From assembly GCA_009694515.1 (NCBI GenBank), contig SHUV01000007.1, positions 1-34,312 of the forward strand: a stretch of DNA of 34,312 bases, given 5' to 3'. This DNA comes from Candidatus Planktophila sp. Lineage in GTDB: Bacteria > Actinomycetota > Actinomycetes > Nanopelagicales > Nanopelagicaceae. Made by a program: the position numbers and the translations under genes. This document shows, piece by piece, positions 25,655-34,312 of the stretch. Position 1 is the stretch's first letter. Each line of letters opens with the position of its first letter. The notes beneath the pieces were generated by a model. The model searched no databases, had not been told where the DNA came from, and worked only from the letters and a program-made list of their open reading frames with translations.

Positions 25655-25661
25655 CTTTTCT

Positions 25662-25970
25662 ATGATCCTTCTTGACTCTAGCTCTGCAATAGTCGCGGGC
25701 AGTAGCACTTTTGCCGCCTTAATTTGGTGGGTAGTACCGATAAGTGCACTCATCGGAGGAATTGGCTACGTCCTGTGGATCTCAAAATTTAAAGGAAAAT
25801 TCGAATCCGAAACAACGAGATCGGTAGGAAACTTCCAGCGTTTTCAAGACTCTTTTCGCACCGAAACTCAAGCACCGGTAACCCAGGTGCCAGAGGCCCA
25901 AGTGCCAGAGGAACAAGTGCCAGAGGAACAAGTGCCAGAGGAACAAGTGCCAGAACATCGAGATAACTAG
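25662..25970 (+). CDS. Small membrane protein with PEEQV repeats
   Basis: I do not recognise a family. The 102 residues contain a membrane segment (FAALIWWVVPISALIGGIGYVLWI, about 19-42), a basic stretch (SKFKGKFES), a region that may be helical (RSVGNFQRFQDSFRTE) and an acidic tail of five-residue repeats (VPEAQ, then VPEEQ three times). Topology is probably a single-pass membrane protein with a cytosolic tail, by the positive-inside rule. It is followed 10 nt later by the Lon-like protease gene and appears to be the first gene of that operon, so it may be a partner or substrate of the protease; this is inference. Confidence 0.65.
   Translation: MILLDSSSAIVAGSSTFAALIWWVVPISALIGGIGYVLWISKFKGKFESETTRSVGNFQRFQDSFRTETQAPVTQVPEAQVPEEQVPEEQVPEEQVPEHRDN
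25888..25962 (+). repeat. 15-bp in-frame tandem repeat
   Basis: GTGCCAGAGGAACAA is repeated perfectly at 25903, 25918 and 25933. A variant copy starts at 25888 and a partial copy at 25948. The unit is in frame and encodes VPEEQ. Copy number is likely to vary between strains by slippage. Confidence 0.9.
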
Positions 25971-25980
25971 TTCGTAATTT

Positions 25981-26823
25981 ATGCACAGTCCTCGAATTCC
26001 ACTTCTTCGAGCGCCGCACGCGCTTGCCAGAACAGGTTATAGACAGACTTCTAGAATCACCAGAGTCTTAATCTCGTTATTTCTTATCGCCCCCCTCGTT
26101 CTCCCGGTAAATTTCGTTTTGATTAATCCTGGCGAAGGAAATCCACTTTTTCCAAAGATGCTCAAAGTTAATTCAGTAAAAACTTATCCCGTCGATGGTC
26201 AGATGTTTCTTCTATCTATCTGGGTCACTAACCCCCAAACGCTGGTGCTGGGATTTCAAGTTCTTCACTGTTGGGTTAAGCCGACATGTGTTGTCACCCC
26301 ACGTTCGGTTATCTATCCCAAAGCAACTGATGACAAGGCTCAATTAGCCGAAGGTGCTAAAGAGATGAAGCAATCGCAAAATTCGGCGATTGTGGCAACG
26401 AAGAAACTCTTTGCCAAGAAATATCCTGAGCTAAACCTTGCTGGGCTTACCGATGCCTCCCTAAAAGTTTCCTTGAAAAATACTGGCGGTCCAAGTGGAG
26501 GGCTTATTTTCTCACTCGGTCTAGTAGAACTCTTATCACCTGAAAATCTTTTGCAAGGAAGAAAGATTGCAGCCACCGGAACAATCTCAAAGTCAGGTGC
26601 GGTGGGGGCAATCGGTGGCGTCCAGGAGAAGATTGTGGCGGCCCGCGCAGCTGGCGTCGAGCTACTTTTCATCTCCCGACAAAACTGCGATGAGATCTCG
26701 GGTGAGGTAGAGGGATTGAAAGTAATTGCCGTTTCAACCCTAGAGCAGGCTTATACGGCTCTTAAAGATGGGGGAAATTCCGATTTTCGAGGCGTCCAGG
26801 GGTGCACTAATCTATCGGCATGA
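25981..26823 (+). CDS. Lon-like (S16) serine protease, membrane-anchored, without PDZ domain
   Basis: A 280-residue protein with an N-terminal membrane segment (VLISLFLIAPLVLPVNFVLI, about 29-48) and a C-terminal Lon-type Ser/Lys protease domain. The catalytic dyad is Ser172 in GGPSGGLIFSLGL and Lys217 in GGVQEKIVAARAAG; the 45-residue spacing suits the family. It corresponds to the YlbL type (Rv3194c in M. tuberculosis), whose members are usually about 340-350 residues with a PDZ domain between anchor and protease. Here only about 40 residues separate the AEGAKEMKQSQNSA helix from the catalytic Ser, so the PDZ domain is missing. The stop overlaps the next start by 4 nt (ATGA). Confidence 0.85.
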   Translation: MHSPRIPLLRAPHALARTGYRQTSRITRVLISLFLIAPLVLPVNFVLINPGEGNPLFPKMLKVNSVKTYPVDGQMFLLSIWVTNPQTLVLGFQVLHCWVKPTCVVTPRSVIYPKATDDKAQLAEGAKEMKQSQNSAIVATKKLFAKKYPELNLAGLTDASLKVSLKNTGGPSGGLIFSLGLVELLSPENLLQGRKIAATGTISKSGAVGAIGGVQEKIVAARAAGVELLFISRQNCDEISGEVEGLKVIAVSTLEQAYTALKDGGNSDFRGVQGCTNLSA

Positions 26824-29624
26824 ATAGAAATCGTAGCTCGCTTGTCATCACTGTCGGAATATTGGTTGCACTAGCAGCTGCAACGCTTTACTTCAGCAGC
26901 TTTTATATCGACTGGCTCTGGTTTAAATCTGTAGATTTCACATCCGTATGGACAACAGTTCTTGTCACAAAGATTCAGCTCTTTTTTCTGATCGGGTTAA
27001 TTACCTCCTTCGTAATCTCACTCAATATCTGTATTGCATATAGAACTCGTCCGCTCTATGTTCCAACAAGCATTGAAGTTAACGGCCTTGAGCGTTTGCG
27101 CGCACAGATTGAACCGATTCGACTCTTAGTCTTTGCCGGAATTTGTCTAGTCCTTACCTATTTTGCCGGATCTTCCGGAATGGCGTTCTGGCGCCAGTGG
27201 TTACTCTTTAGAAACTCAACTGAATTTGGCGTCAAGGATCCCCAGTTCAATCTTGATATCTCCTTCTTTGCCTTTAGACTCCCAATTTTCCAGGCTCTGA
27301 TTGGTTGGGGGATTTCAACTCTCATCTTGGCAGCACTTGCGAGTGCATTTGTCCATTACATGTATGGCGGAATTCGCACCGCTGTGCAAACTGACCGAAC
27401 AACAGTTGCAGCCAGAGTTCAGATTTCGATCCTGCTCGGACTCATTGTTCTACTCAAAGCTGTTGCTTACTGGTTTGATCGCTTTGCCCTCGCACTTAAA
27501 GAGAGTGCTCTCATCACTGGACTGAAATTTTCTGATGTTAACGCGCTTTTGCCGGCAAAGGCGATTCTTGCCGCCATTGCCGTTGTGTGTTCGCTTCTTT
27601 TCTTTGCCAACATCGTCCGTCGCTCATGGCTATTGCCAGCAGCAGGTACGGCGCTGCTTGTTATCTCTTCAGTTCTCATCGCTGGTATTTATCCAACTGC
27701 GATTCAGCAATTTCAGGTGAAACCATCTGAGTCATCTAAGGAAGCTCCCTATATTGAGCGCAATATTGCAGCTACCCGCGCTGCCTATGACCTCAACGGC
27801 GTTGAGATTCAAGATTACGACGCCACGCTATCTACCAGTGCTGGGCAACTTGCAAAGGATGCGTCCACTATAGCCAACATCCGATTGATGGATCCGAATG
27901 TAATTTCTTCAACCTTCCGCCAGCTTCAGCAGATTAAGCCGTATTACTCATTCCCGCAGTCACTTGATATTGATCGCTACACAATCGATGGAGTTTCTCG
28001 TGATGCTGTTGTAGCTGTTCGCGAACTTAATATCGAAGGTAACCCAAGTCGAAATTGGATTAATGATCACTTGGTATACACACATGGCTTTGGTTATGTC
28101 GCTGCGTTTGCAAATACCGTGGATGCAGATGGAAAGCCAAGTTTTGCAGTCGGCGATCTGCCACCGACTAAAGGCTTAGGTGAGTTCCAGCCCCGTATCT
28201 ACTTTGGTGAGAATGTTCCTGACTACTCAATTATTGGTGGAAAGAAGACTGAATCTCCAGTTGAATTCGACTATCCAGATGATAGTTCTGCAAATGGTCA
28301 GAAGAATTACACATACACAGGAACTGGTGGAGTTGCCGTTGGTAGCACCATTAATAAGTTGCTCTTTGCAATTAGGTATCAAGAGCAGCGAATCTTGCTA
28401 TCTAACCTCATTAATGCGGATTCTAAGATTCTTTACAACCGTTCACCTCGGGAACGTGTAGCAAAGGTTGCTCCATGGCTAACACTCGATGGTGATCCAT
28501 ACCCATCAATTGTCGATGGCAAAGTCACATGGATTATCGATGGTTACACAACAAGTGCTGGCTATCCGTACTCTCAAACCACATCACTTTCCACAGCAAC
28601 TGCTGATGCGCTGACAGCGAATTCAACATCAATTACTGCTCAGACAAATACGAAGGTGAACTACATTCGAAACTCTGTCAAAGCAACTGTCGATGCCTAC
28701 AACGGAACCGTCACGCTCTACCAGTGGGATGAGAAAGACCCTGTCCTTAAGACCTGGATGAAGGCATTTCCAAATACGGTAAAGGCGAAGAGCACCATGT
28801 CTAAGGGACTACTGGAGCATGTTCGCTACCCAGAAGATATGTTCCGTGTTCAACGCGAAATCCTAAGTTCGTATCACGTGAACAACGCAGCTGCCTTCTA
28901 CGGTGGACAAGATTTCTGGCGGGTACCGCGCGATCCTTCTACTTTCGGAGCAAATGCTGGTGCGCAGCCGCCGTACTACATGACTGTGCAGATGCCAGGT
29001 TCAAAGACACCGGCGTACTCGCTAACGACTCCATTTGTGCCACGAGGTGGACGTGAAAACCTTTCTGCATTTGCTGCCGTGAATTCAACAGCGGGTCCGG
29101 ATTATGGAAAAATTACTGTCCTGCAATTACCGCGCAGTACAGCTATCGCAGGACCATCTCAGGTTGCATCAAACTTCGAAGCCAAGCCAGAAGTCGCAAA
29201 TGCACTCTCACTACTGCGACAAGGTGGATCTGATGTTGTACTCGGTAACTTACTTACACTTCCAGTCGGAAATGGTTTGCTCTACGTGCAACCTGTCTAT
29301 GTGTTAGCGACTGCTAACTCGGCTGCATATCCACTACTTCAGAAAGTGTTGGTCTCATTTGGAGATGTGATTGGTTTTGATAGTTCGCTCAAGGGTGCAC
29401 TGGATCAAGTATTCGGTGGCAACTCTGGAACGTCTTCATCAACGGCAAATCCAACAACGAGCAACAGTTCTGCTGATCTTGCAAGTGCGCTACAAAGTGC
29501 TAAGCAAGCAATTGCAGATGGACAAGCCGCACTTGCTAAGGGCGACTTCTCAGCTTATGGTCGCGCACAAGATCGACTTAAATCAGCTATCGCTGCTGCA
29601 CTCGCTGCACAATCGCGCAAGTAG
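26820..29624 (+). CDS. UPF0182 family membrane protein
   Basis: A 934-residue protein of the UPF0182 family, widespread in Actinobacteria and of unknown function. The N-terminal third has seven predicted transmembrane helices: starting near LVITVGILVALAAATLYF, QLFFLIGLITSFVISLNI, LLVFAGICLVLTYFAG, LIGWGISTLILAALASAF, ISILLGLIVLLKAVAYW, AILAAIAVVCSLLFFA and AAGTALLVISSVLIAG. A large, probably extracytoplasmic domain follows, with family stretches such as YIERNIAATRAAYDL, THGFGYVAAFAN and YFGENVPDYSIIGG. The C-terminus is a Ser/Thr-rich linker plus an Ala-rich helix. The 4-nt overlap with the Lon-like gene and the same pairing in mycobacteria suggest a joint envelope role. Confidence 0.93.
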   Translation: MNRNRSSLVITVGILVALAAATLYFSSFYIDWLWFKSVDFTSVWTTVLVTKIQLFFLIGLITSFVISLNICIAYRTRPLYVPTSIEVNGLERLRAQIEPIRLLVFAGICLVLTYFAGSSGMAFWRQWLLFRNSTEFGVKDPQFNLDISFFAFRLPIFQALIGWGISTLILAALASAFVHYMYGGIRTAVQTDRTTVAARVQISILLGLIVLLKAVAYWFDRFALALKESALITGLKFSDVNALLPAKAILAAIAVVCSLLFFANIVRRSWLLPAAGTALLVISSVLIAGIYPTAIQQFQVKPSESSKEAPYIERNIAATRAAYDLNGVEIQDYDATLSTSAGQLAKDASTIANIRLMDPNVISSTFRQLQQIKPYYSFPQSLDIDRYTIDGVSRDAVVAVRELNIEGNPSRNWINDHLVYTHGFGYVAAFANTVDADGKPSFAVGDLPPTKGLGEFQPRIYFGENVPDYSIIGGKKTESPVEFDYPDDSSANGQKNYTYTGTGGVAVGSTINKLLFAIRYQEQRILLSNLINADSKILYNRSPRERVAKVAPWLTLDGDPYPSIVDGKVTWIIDGYTTSAGYPYSQTTSLSTATADALTANSTSITAQTNTKVNYIRNSVKATVDAYNGTVTLYQWDEKDPVLKTWMKAFPNTVKAKSTMSKGLLEHVRYPEDMFRVQREILSSYHVNNAAAFYGGQDFWRVPRDPSTFGANAGAQPPYYMTVQMPGSKTPAYSLTTPFVPRGGRENLSAFAAVNSTAGPDYGKITVLQLPRSTAIAGPSQVASNFEAKPEVANALSLLRQGGSDVVLGNLLTLPVGNGLLYVQPVYVLATANSAAYPLLQKVLVSFGDVIGFDSSLKGALDQVFGGNSGTSSSTANPTTSNSSADLASALQSAKQAIADGQAALAKGDFSAYGRAQDRLKSAIAAALAAQSRK

Positions 29625-29638
29625 TCATTTACACCTGC

Positions 29639-29663
29639 ACACATCACCGATTTGGTGATGTGT
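29639..29663 (+). terminator. Hairpin after the UPF0182 gene, possible terminator
   Basis: ACACATCACC pairs perfectly with GGTGATGTGT (10 bp) around a GATTT loop, 14 nt after the stop codon. The following sequence (TGTAGTT) is only weakly T-rich, so termination may be partial or the hairpin may be an mRNA 3' end. It overlaps the predicted -35 of the tRNA promoter. Confidence 0.5.
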
Positions 29664-29681
29664 TGTAGTTGCGCTTATGAT
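29652..29681 (+). promoter_or_regulatory. Predicted promoter of the initiator tRNA
   Basis: TTGGTG (29652-29657) and TATGAT (29676-29681) are separated by 18 nt, followed 11 nt later by the mature tRNA 5' end. The predicted leader is about 5 nt. Confidence 0.45.
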
Positions 29682-29692
29682 TGCGCTTCCGA

Positions 29693-29769
<77 letters not shown>

Positions 29770-29810
29770 ATGAAGTATCGAAGAGATGAAATATCTGGGT
29801 TTTGTGCTTG

Positions 29811-32102
29811 TTATCTAATTCTCAGTGAGTGCGTAACAACAAATAGGCTGCTGATAGCCATGGCAGCTGCGGCATACATAGGTGAAGCAAAACCAACTGC
29901 GGCAATTGGAATTCCAATCACGTTATAGGCAAATGCCCAGGTGAGGTTTCCTTTGATGGTTGAAAGTGTGCGCTTTGATAAATCAAGGGCATCAACGACA
30001 CTCATCAGCGCTGGTCGCATCACCGTAATGTCAGCGGTGGAAATTGCAACGTCAGTTCCGGTACCCATGGCAATACTGAGATCTGCAGCAGCCAAAGCTG
30101 CGGCATCGTTAACGCCATCACCAATCATCAACACTCGGTGACCATCTCTTTGTAGTGAAGAAACCTTTGCCAATTTATCTTCCGGCAGCACCTGGGCAAG
30201 AACTCGATCAGGACTAATTCCAACTTGCTGGGCAACCGATGCCGCACTTTCAGCATTGTCGCCTGTGAGTAACCAGGTAGTGATTCCGCGCGATTCAAGT
30301 GCTGCAATAGTTGCGGCCGAATCGAGCTTAATCTGATCTCCTGATGCAAAGACGGCAAGTGCAACGCCGTCCCATGCAAGTACTGAGACTGCCTGTGAAT
30401 TACTCTCAGCGCGAGATATTGCCTCAGATATCTGTCGATCAAATTCAACACAGCTATGTGAAATTGAAGCTGGCGAACCAATCAGTACAACTGGTGACTT
30501 CAGGCCCACATTGACGCGAGCAGCAACGCCGGCCCCAGGTGTTTGGGTAAATTCGGTAACAGGTAACTGTGTTGCTTGATGTGTAAGTGCGTAAGCGGTG
30601 ATTGCTTGCGCAGTCGGATGTTCGCTCTGGCTTTCCAGGGTTAAGGCAGTTGAGAGAATGTTGCTTTCGGTCAATAAGCCTGCAAACTCACTTCCCAGAA
30701 CTTTCTGTGCTGATACCGGAATAACTACCTCGCGAATATGCATGGATCCATCGGTGAGAGTTCCGGTCTTATCAAGCACTGCCACATCAATGCTTTGAGA
30801 AATCTCAAGTGCTTGTGGGTTACGAATAACGATGCCTCGTAGCGCTCCGCGGCCCGATGCCACCAAGAGCGCAACGGGAGTGGCTAATCCGAGTGCGCAT
30901 GGGCAAGCGATCACCAGGACCGTGATTGCCGTAGATATTGAGAACGAGAGGGATTTATCTGCGATGAAATACCAATATCCAAATGTTGCCAATGAAAGGG
31001 CGGTAACGACCGGAACGAAGATTGATGCAATCTTATCTGCGAGTTTTTGAATGGGTGCTTTACTTCCCTGCGCAGTGACAACCATTGCAGTGATGCGTGC
31101 TAATTCGGTATCGCTACCAATGCGGGTAGCGCGAACGATGATTCGTCCGTTGTTATTCATCGCAGAACCAATTACGCGAGATCCTGGTGAAACTTCAACT
31201 GGGGCAGATTCGCCGGTAATAAGTGAATTATCTACCGAACTTTGCCCTGAAATGATTATTCCATCGGTTGCAATACGCCCACCTGGCTTCACCACAAATT
31301 CATCGCCTATGACCAGATGAGATATTGGGATGAGAACTTCAACTCCAGCTCGTACAACAGAAACTTCTTTCGCACTGAGTGCCAAGAGGGAAGAGAGAGC
31401 GCTGCTGGCGTTGCGCTTAGCGCGTGATTCAAGATAGCGCCCGAGAATGACAAAGAAGAGAACGCCTGCAGCAACTTCGGTATAGACATCGCCCTCATTC
31501 GTATACGTTGCATAGATTGACCACGCATATGCACTAATTGATCCCAGTGAAATCAAAGTATCCATAGTGGGATGAATGATGTTGCGAATAGCTGCTCTAT
31601 GAATAGGCCATGCAACGAAGAGTATGAGTGGGGTAGTAATAGCAAGAACTAACCAAGATGCAAATAGATGATCGGCGTGTGGTGGTTGCGCAATCCCGTA
31701 ATCTTCAAAGAGTGAAATGAGCCAATCATTGATGGGTTGGTGCCAGCTCATCACCATCGAAATTACCACTGCAGGAATCGCAAATACTGTTGCAAAGAAG
31801 AGAGCTCGGGCGGCGCCTTTGCGATGTAAAGCAGGGTCAGAGTTATCTGCGAGCAGGGTTGCCGAATAACCAGCAGATTTCACTTGTCTTATGATTTCAT
31901 CCGGTGATAAATCAGATGGTCCAAGAACGTGCACTGTCTCTGAAGCGAAATTAACGGAGGCAGATACTCCAGGCAGCTCATTGAGTTTGCTCTCAATGGT
32001 GTTGACACATGAAGAACATGTCATCCCACTGATAGCGAAAGTTTGCGCTACCAGAGCGCTCTTCTGAAGCCCGCTAGCTTCGTTTGGCATTTTCTGGCTC
32101 AT
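29811..32102 (-). CDS. copA: Copper-translocating P1B-type ATPase
   Basis: A heavy-metal P-type ATPase of 763 residues that exports Cu(I). It has one N-terminal HMA domain with the metal motif GMTCSSC (26-32), the actuator motif LITGES (294-299), the membrane metal site CPC (Cys400, Cys402) in the helix IACPCALGLATPV, the phosphorylation site DKTGTLT (Asp444), the HP motif SEHPTAQA and the hinge GDGVNDAAALAAAD. CPC with HMA and the HP loop marks the Cu(I) subclass (CopA/CtpV type). No copper chaperone or CsoR repressor is adjacent. It is the last gene of aroA-rsgA-hisN-copA, 12 nt after hisN, which is an unusual place for copA. Confidence 0.93.
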   Translation of the reverse strand: MSQKMPNEASGLQKSALVAQTFAISGMTCSSCVNTIESKLNELPGVSASVNFASETVHVLGPSDLSPDEIIRQVKSAGYSATLLADNSDPALHRKGAARALFFATVFAIPAVVISMVMSWHQPINDWLISLFEDYGIAQPPHADHLFASWLVLAITTPLILFVAWPIHRAAIRNIIHPTMDTLISLGSISAYAWSIYATYTNEGDVYTEVAAGVLFFVILGRYLESRAKRNASSALSSLLALSAKEVSVVRAGVEVLIPISHLVIGDEFVVKPGGRIATDGIIISGQSSVDNSLITGESAPVEVSPGSRVIGSAMNNNGRIIVRATRIGSDTELARITAMVVTAQGSKAPIQKLADKIASIFVPVVTALSLATFGYWYFIADKSLSFSISTAITVLVIACPCALGLATPVALLVASGRGALRGIVIRNPQALEISQSIDVAVLDKTGTLTDGSMHIREVVIPVSAQKVLGSEFAGLLTESNILSTALTLESQSEHPTAQAITAYALTHQATQLPVTEFTQTPGAGVAARVNVGLKSPVVLIGSPASISHSCVEFDRQISEAISRAESNSQAVSVLAWDGVALAVFASGDQIKLDSAATIAALESRGITTWLLTGDNAESAASVAQQVGISPDRVLAQVLPEDKLAKVSSLQRDGHRVLMIGDGVNDAAALAAADLSIAMGTGTDVAISTADITVMRPALMSVVDALDLSKRTLSTIKGNLTWAFAYNVIGIPIAAVGFASPMYAAAAMAISSLFVVTHSLRIR

Positions 32103-32114
32103 CTTGCTACTACC

Positions 32115-32921
32115 TTATGCGTTCTTCGGACGAAGAGATTGAACTGCATAGTCGTGTAGGGCTGAATTTGTGGAAAGCCCGTTACCACCGTGAGATCCAT
32201 TTTTTCCATCCAGATTGCTAAATCGCCCACCAGCTTCACGAACAATAATGTCGAGTGCTGCCATATCCCATAGCGCTAGTGATGGCTCAGCAGCAATATC
32301 TACTGCACCTTCTGCCACCAACATATGTGACCAGAAATCACCATGCGCTCTGGTGCGCCAAGCACTTTGTAGTAAGTGTTGGAAATTCTCTAATCGATTT
32401 CCCCAGCCAATCAAGTCAGAGTAGGAAATTGAGGCATCTTCAATCTTTGCAACTTGTGAAACCGAGATTTTTTTTGGTCTTTGGCCATTAACAATGACGA
32501 AGGCTCCGCCGCCGACAGTTGCATACCAACGGCGAAAGAGTGCGGGTGCACTGACTACTCCTGCTACGACGACTTCACTTCCATCGTCCTGTTTCGCAAC
32601 TAATGCGATGAGTGTTGCCCATGTGGGCACACCACGCATGAAATTCTTTGTGCCATCGATGGGATCAATAACCCAGTAACGATCTCTTTCTAGCCCTTGG
32701 GTTCCGAACTCTTCACCGACAATTCCATCATCCGGCTGATCTCTATCAAGCATCGCGCGAATTGCAGATTCGGCAGATTTATCGGCATCAGTAACCGGAG
32801 TGTTATCCGGCTTAGTTGTAATTGTTAAATCAAGTGCTTGATATCTAGCCAGTGTGATGGCATCTGCGGCATCTGCTAAACGGTGTGCAAGTGCTAAATC
32901 TTCACCGTAATGAGTACTCAT
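32115..32921 (-). CDS. hisN: Histidinol-phosphatase of the inositol monophosphatase family
   Basis: A 268-residue Mg2+-dependent phosphatase with IMPase motifs: GEEFG (Glu70, Glu71), WVIDPIDGTKNFMRGVP (Asp86, Asp89 as metal ligands) and LWDMAALDIIVREAGG near the C-terminus. In Actinobacteria this subgroup, typically beside rsgA and aroA, is histidinol-phosphatase HisN, the penultimate step of histidine synthesis. By sequence alone it could act on other sugar phosphates, so the HisN name relies on context. It lies 9 nt after rsgA and 12 nt before copA. Confidence 0.86.
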   Translation of the reverse strand: MSTHYGEDLALAHRLADAADAITLARYQALDLTITTKPDNTPVTDADKSAESAIRAMLDRDQPDDGIVGEEFGTQGLERDRYWVIDPIDGTKNFMRGVPTWATLIALVAKQDDGSEVVVAGVVSAPALFRRWYATVGGGAFVIVNGQRPKKISVSQVAKIEDASISYSDLIGWGNRLENFQHLLQSAWRTRAHGDFWSHMLVAEGAVDIAAEPSLALWDMAALDIIVREAGGRFSNLDGKNGSHGGNGLSTNSALHDYAVQSLRPKNA

Positions 32922-32930
32922 ATTCCCAGT

Positions 32931-33941
32931 CTAACCCTCGTCCTCGGCGAGCTTGACTTCAAGCAACGAGCGAAGACTGGTGACTCTCCTTAAACGCTCG
33001 ACCTGTAACGAAGGATCAGATTCAATCCAAGGATTAAGCGAACAGGAAATTTCATGGTGTGAGCAGTTAGGCATGCAGGTTTGCGTGACTTGGTAAACAT
33101 CTGGGAATGATTCAATGATGCGATCTTTATTCAGGTGAGATAGTCCAAAGGCGCGAATACCTGGAGTATCAATAATCCATCCGCCATTTTCAAGAGGAAG
33201 TGCAATCGCACTTGATGAGGTGTGGCGCCCGCGCCCAGTGACATCGTTAACATCACCAGTCATTCGATCTGCATCGGGTACTAGATCATTGATGAGTGTG
33301 GATTTTCCAACACCAGAATGTCCAACAAGAACCGAAATCTTATCATCGAGAATTTCCAAAATAGTTGTGATGTCTCGTGTGCGAGCATCGGTCTTTGATG
33401 ACGTTGTAATAATATCAACGCCCAGTGCCTTGTACTCTTGAATGAATTCAGGAACAGGAGACACATCAACTTTTGTTACGATTATGATGGGCTTAATCGA
33501 TTCGTGGAAAGCGCTGACAAGGAAGCGATCAATGAGCCCACGACGAGGCTCCGGATTAGCCGATGCCACAACAATTAATAACTGATCGATATTTGCAACA
33601 ATCGTGCGCTCAACACGTGCGACATCATCGACAGTTCTGCTGAGCGAATTTGTGCGCTCGTTAACAACAACTATGCGAGCAAGTGAGCCTTCGCTACCGG
33701 TGACATCTCCAACGATTTCAACGAGATCACCGACAACCACTGATTTAGGGCCAAGTTCGCGAGCTTTCATGGCGGTGATGATTACTCCTTCATCAGTCAC
33801 GCAGGTGGTGCGACCACGATCAACTGTGGTGACAAATGCTGTGATTGAATCTGAATGAGAAGGTCGATCTTTTGTGCGCCTGCGAGTAGTTCGAGATGGC
33901 CGAATGCGAGCATCGGATTCGTCGTATTCGCGAGGACTCAT
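32931..33941 (-). CDS. rsgA: Ribosome small-subunit-dependent GTPase RsgA
   Basis: RsgA (YjeQ/EngC) is a circularly permuted GTPase that helps mature the 30S subunit. The 336 residues have an N-terminal OB fold ([17 protein letters not shown]...VGDLVEI), then the permuted motif order G4 (IIVTKVDV), G1 (GHSGVGKST) and G3 (DTPGIRAFG), and a C-terminal zinc-binding element [12 protein letters not shown]. The first 30 residues are basic, with many Arg ([14 protein letters not shown]). The ATG overlaps the aroA stop by 4 nt (ATGA), so translation is coupled. Confidence 0.95.
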   Translation of the reverse strand: MSPREYDESDARIRPSRTTRRRTKDRPSHSDSITAFVTTVDRGRTTCVTDEGVIITAMKARELGPKSVVVGDLVEIVGDVTGSEGSLARIVVVNERTNSLSRTVDDVARVERTIVANIDQLLIVVASANPEPRRGLIDRFLVSAFHESIKPIIIVTKVDVSPVPEFIQEYKALGVDIITTSSKTDARTRDITTILEILDDKISVLVGHSGVGKSTLINDLVPDADRMTGDVNDVTGRGRHTSSSAIALPLENGGWIIDTPGIRAFGLSHLNKDRIIESFPDVYQVTQTCMPNCSHHEISCSLNPWIESDPSLQVERLRRVTSLRSLLEVKLAEDEG

Positions 33942-34312
33942 AGAACCAAACTCTTCCAGAGCCCTGGGAAATCGGGCAGCGTCTTACGTGTTGTGGCGAC
34001 ATTTTCAATCATGACATCCAGCGTAACAAGGCCAATGACAGCGCCAGCCGTTGCTAATCGATGATCATCATAGGTATGAAATGTTCCACCATGAAGCGGG
34101 GCCGGTGTGATGTGTAGTGCGGTCTCTTCTTCAACAACGCTTCCACCGAATGCGTTAATTTCTCGGGTAAGGGCTGCCAAACGATCAGTTTCGTGCAAAC
34201 GAAGGTGACCGATACCGCGCAGATGAGAAGGTGAATCTGCAAGGGCGGCAAGGGCGGCAATAGATGGAGTGAGCTCACCAACGTCATGGAGATCTATATC
34301 AATTCCATGAAT
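33938..34312 (-). CDS. aroA: 3-phosphoshikimate 1-carboxyvinyltransferase (EPSP synthase), C-terminal part
   Basis: The last 124 residues of EPSP synthase, the shikimate pathway enzyme that joins phosphoenolpyruvate to shikimate-3-phosphate. The frame is open to the end of the window. Visible signatures are [52 protein letters not shown] and the C-terminal [15 protein letters not shown]. The N-terminal part lies beyond the window. It is first in an aroA-rsgA-hisN-copA cluster. Confidence 0.95.
   Translation of the reverse strand: MHGIDIDLHDVGELTPSIAALAALADSPSHLRGIGHLRLHETDRLAALTREINAFGGSVVEEETALHITPAPLHGGTFHTYDDHRLATAGAVIGLVTLDVMIENVATTRKTLPDFPGLWKSLVL

Noticed and set aside
25888..25962. 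Possible CRISPR-like array
   Set aside because: The repeats are 15 bp with no spacers, in frame and encode VPEEQ; it is a coding minisatellite.

Overview
The window looks like a chromosomal piece of a small-genome, medium-GC actinobacterium, most likely a freshwater acI-type lineage (Nanopelagicales, the Planktophila/Nanopelagicus group). The reasons are AdnA/AdnB, a WhiB7-type regulator, UPF0182, a TIGR03624-type protein and DUF6542 (all actinobacterial), very tight gene packing with many start/stop overlaps, a base composition near 45-50% GC by eye, and a secreted protein with a Cys-containing GAKCNKVG module of a kind I associate with this group. The genus is an inference. I see no insertion sequence, prophage or CRISPR array.

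Layout. 1-2092 (minus): xseA-xseB-class I fumarase (fumarase truncated by the window edge), divergent from ispH at 2119. 3110-4204: a lone secreted HExxH protein. 4285-5895 (minus): rmuC and a DUF6542 membrane protein, divergent from the ychF-typA pair (5947-8941). 9007-15302: the adnA-adnB double-strand-break helicase-nuclease. 15304-17505 (minus): katG, with its own promoter and a palindromic operator candidate. 17584-18411 (minus): an EEP-family hydrolase, divergent from nudC-uvrD2 (18437-21009). 21002-21778: the whiB7 locus. 21798-25507 (minus): a ThiF/TOMM-cyclodehydratase-like protein, a DUF5679 zinc ribbon, a YgjP-like metallopeptidase and a TIGR03624-type protein, with a candidate small RNA on the plus strand at 24103-24185. 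25662-29624 (plus): a small membrane protein, a Lon-like protease and UPF0182. 29693-29769: initiator tRNA. 29811-34312 (minus): aroA(partial)-rsgA-hisN-copA. The order adnA, adnB, nudC, uvrD2, whiB7, (ThiF-like), (TIGR03624), (Lon-like), UPF0182 parallels, from memory, the mycobacterial Rv3202c-Rv3193c neighbourhood.

The most interesting part is the whiB7 leader. It has an AT tract abutting a promoter, a 63-codon leader ORF, a strong intrinsic terminator just before whiB7, and a segment inside the last codons of the leader ORF that can pair with the 5' arm of that terminator. This is the layout expected for ribosome-mediated transcription attenuation that would sense translation inhibitors. 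Other notable points are two mirror-image divergent promoters that appear to give leaderless mRNAs, a candidate 83-nt structured RNA with its own promoter and terminator, a palindrome just downstream of the predicted katG start point, and several streamlined proteins: a Lon-like protease without a PDZ domain, a UvrD2 without HRDC or Cys cluster, and an AdnA with a degenerate motor motif.

The gene set mixes housekeeping (IspH, AroA, HisN, fumarase, RsgA, YchF, TypA, initiator tRNA), DNA repair and recombination (AdnAB, UvrD2, exonuclease VII, RmuC) and stress defence (KatG, CopA, WhiB7, NudC, TypA).
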